This document shows positions 31,941-32,287 of a stretch of DNA of 32,287 nt, in pieces. Position 1 is the first letter of the stretch; each line of letters starts with the position of its first letter. Below the pieces are notes generated by a model. The model was not told the origin of the DNA. It saw nothing but the letters and a program-made list of their open reading frames with translations, and searched no databases. Position numbers and translations under genes: made by a program. Source of the DNA: Candidatus Altimarinota bacterium (lineage in GTDB: Bacteria; Cyanobacteriota; Cyanobacteriia; Cyanobacteriales; Microcystaceae); NCBI GenBank assembly GCA_012031035.1, contig JAAUUT010000069.1, positions 1-32,287 of the forward strand. Direction: 5' to 3'.

Positions 31941-31960
31941 GGTGGGCAATATTGTCCACC
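31941..31960 (+). terminator. probable terminator hairpin after alaS
   Basis: GGTGGGCAAT/ATTGTCCACC is a 10-bp palindrome with one G-T pair, nine bases after the alaS stop. There is only a weak T run (TTACTTTAG), so it may be a repeat-type hairpin rather than a strong terminator. Confidence 0.5.
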
Positions 31961-31987
31961 TTACTTTAGTATCGCTCGAAAAGCTTG

Positions 31988-32104
31988 ATGCGTATTATCA
32001 GCCGTAGAAAACTCAGAGAATTTTGGGAAAAGCATTCTACTGCTAAACCCAATCTTTTACTTTGGTATGAACGAATAGTCACGTCTAATTTTCAAACTTC
32101 TAAC
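31988..32104 (+). pseudogene. HigB-like toxin, truncated
   Basis: The frame starts MRIISRRKLREFWEKHSTAK and goes on to LLLWYERIVTSNFQTSN, which matches the N-terminal third of HigB-type mRNA interferases of the RelE superfamily (usually about 95-105 residues). It then breaks off at about 32104, where sequence homologous to the 14.1-kb transposase remnant begins. The catalytic C-terminal part is absent. A HigA antitoxin would be expected beyond the inserted element, outside the window. Confidence 0.6.
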
Positions 32105-32287
32105 GGGACTTCAACAAAAATTAAGCCCAAACAAAGCCTAAACTGGCTTTATAAGCTGCCAATACGTCATGATGAACGGTTAACCAATTGAAAAATCGAC
32201 AAGACATAGCCGTTTTAAAAGCTTCTAAAGCAGAGCGTAAAGGTATTTAAAGGTTTAGAAGCCCACCTACGTCTCAAGCCTCCTGTC
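32103..32287 (-). pseudogene. transposase remnant, copy 2 (runs off the window)
   Basis: It shares GGGACTTNAACAAAAAT and then AAGCCCAAANAAAGCC with 14096-14130. On the minus strand it reads ALEAFKTAMSCRFFNWLT, then HDVLAAYKASLGFVWA and a stop. Substitutions relative to copy 1 are mostly at third codon positions, supporting protein coding. A TAA about 40 codons upstream in the same frame shows this copy is also damaged or rearranged. The family is not certain; an IS701/IS4-like DDE element is my best guess. Confidence 0.4.

Overview
The window is cyanobacterial chromosome. The palindrome GCGATCGC is scattered throughout, and the genes include psaL (photosystem I), cobH (cobalamin synthesis), sodB (iron superoxide dismutase) and a cyanobacterial-type nitrogen-fixation cluster. 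Nothing seen is specific to heterocysts apart from family names (DevC, HesA/HesB, FdxH), which also occur in unicellular and pleurocapsalean diazotrophs. The PsaL proline motif and the dense intergenic repeats suit a Chroococcidiopsis/Pleurocapsa-like organism, but I cannot name the species.

Layout. 1-8000: scattered housekeeping genes (cobH, a DevC-like ABC permease, glyoxalase I, two unknown overlapping genes facing an XRE regulator, tRNA-Asp, a frameshifted isoaspartyl peptidase, chaB, psaL, a TPR protein). 8000-8441: a non-coding stretch with four evenly spaced DnaA-box-like sites. 8442-14840: a DUF2811 gene, pth, sodB, a LOG-like protein, leuS, a transposase remnant and tRNA-Ser. 14838-16101: an extended plant-type ferredoxin and a family 2 glycosyltransferase. 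16180-27073: accessory nitrogen-fixation genes, almost all on the minus strand. In transcription order they are nifP/cysE, an 85-aa protein, dps, a 39-aa membrane protein, a Mo-nitro_C protein, nifE, nifN, nifX, a DUF269 gene, a DUF683 gene, nifW, hesA, hesB, fdxH and feoA. After these come mop (plus strand), fdxB, an unknown gene, a DUF364 gene and a broken small gene. 27477-29265: a DUF4359 gene and a stand-alone tnpB element. 29300-31932: alaS. 31988-32287: a truncated higB-like toxin gene running into a second transposase remnant.

How the genes work together. NifE/NifN form the scaffold on which the FeMo-cofactor is built, and NifX and the DUF269 and DUF683 proteins handle its precursors. 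NifW protects the MoFe protein. HesA/HesB, FdxH and FdxB supply Fe-S assembly and electrons. NifP (serine acetyltransferase) feeds cysteine sulphur, FeoA and Dps handle iron, and Mop binds molybdate. nifHDK, nifB, nifS and nifU are not in the window.

Most notable observations: (1) a composite repeat family placed at stop codons between nif genes, which supplies the stop codon or C-terminus of HesA and HesB; (2) a 39-codon single-pass membrane protein inside the nif cluster; (3) an NPPxP...PNPP motif in PsaL, associated with tetrameric photosystem I; (4) the DnaA-box array; (5) four genes each broken by one missing base in a short homopolymer, which looks more like assembly error than decay; (6) a compact structured element near 11.2-11.35 kb.
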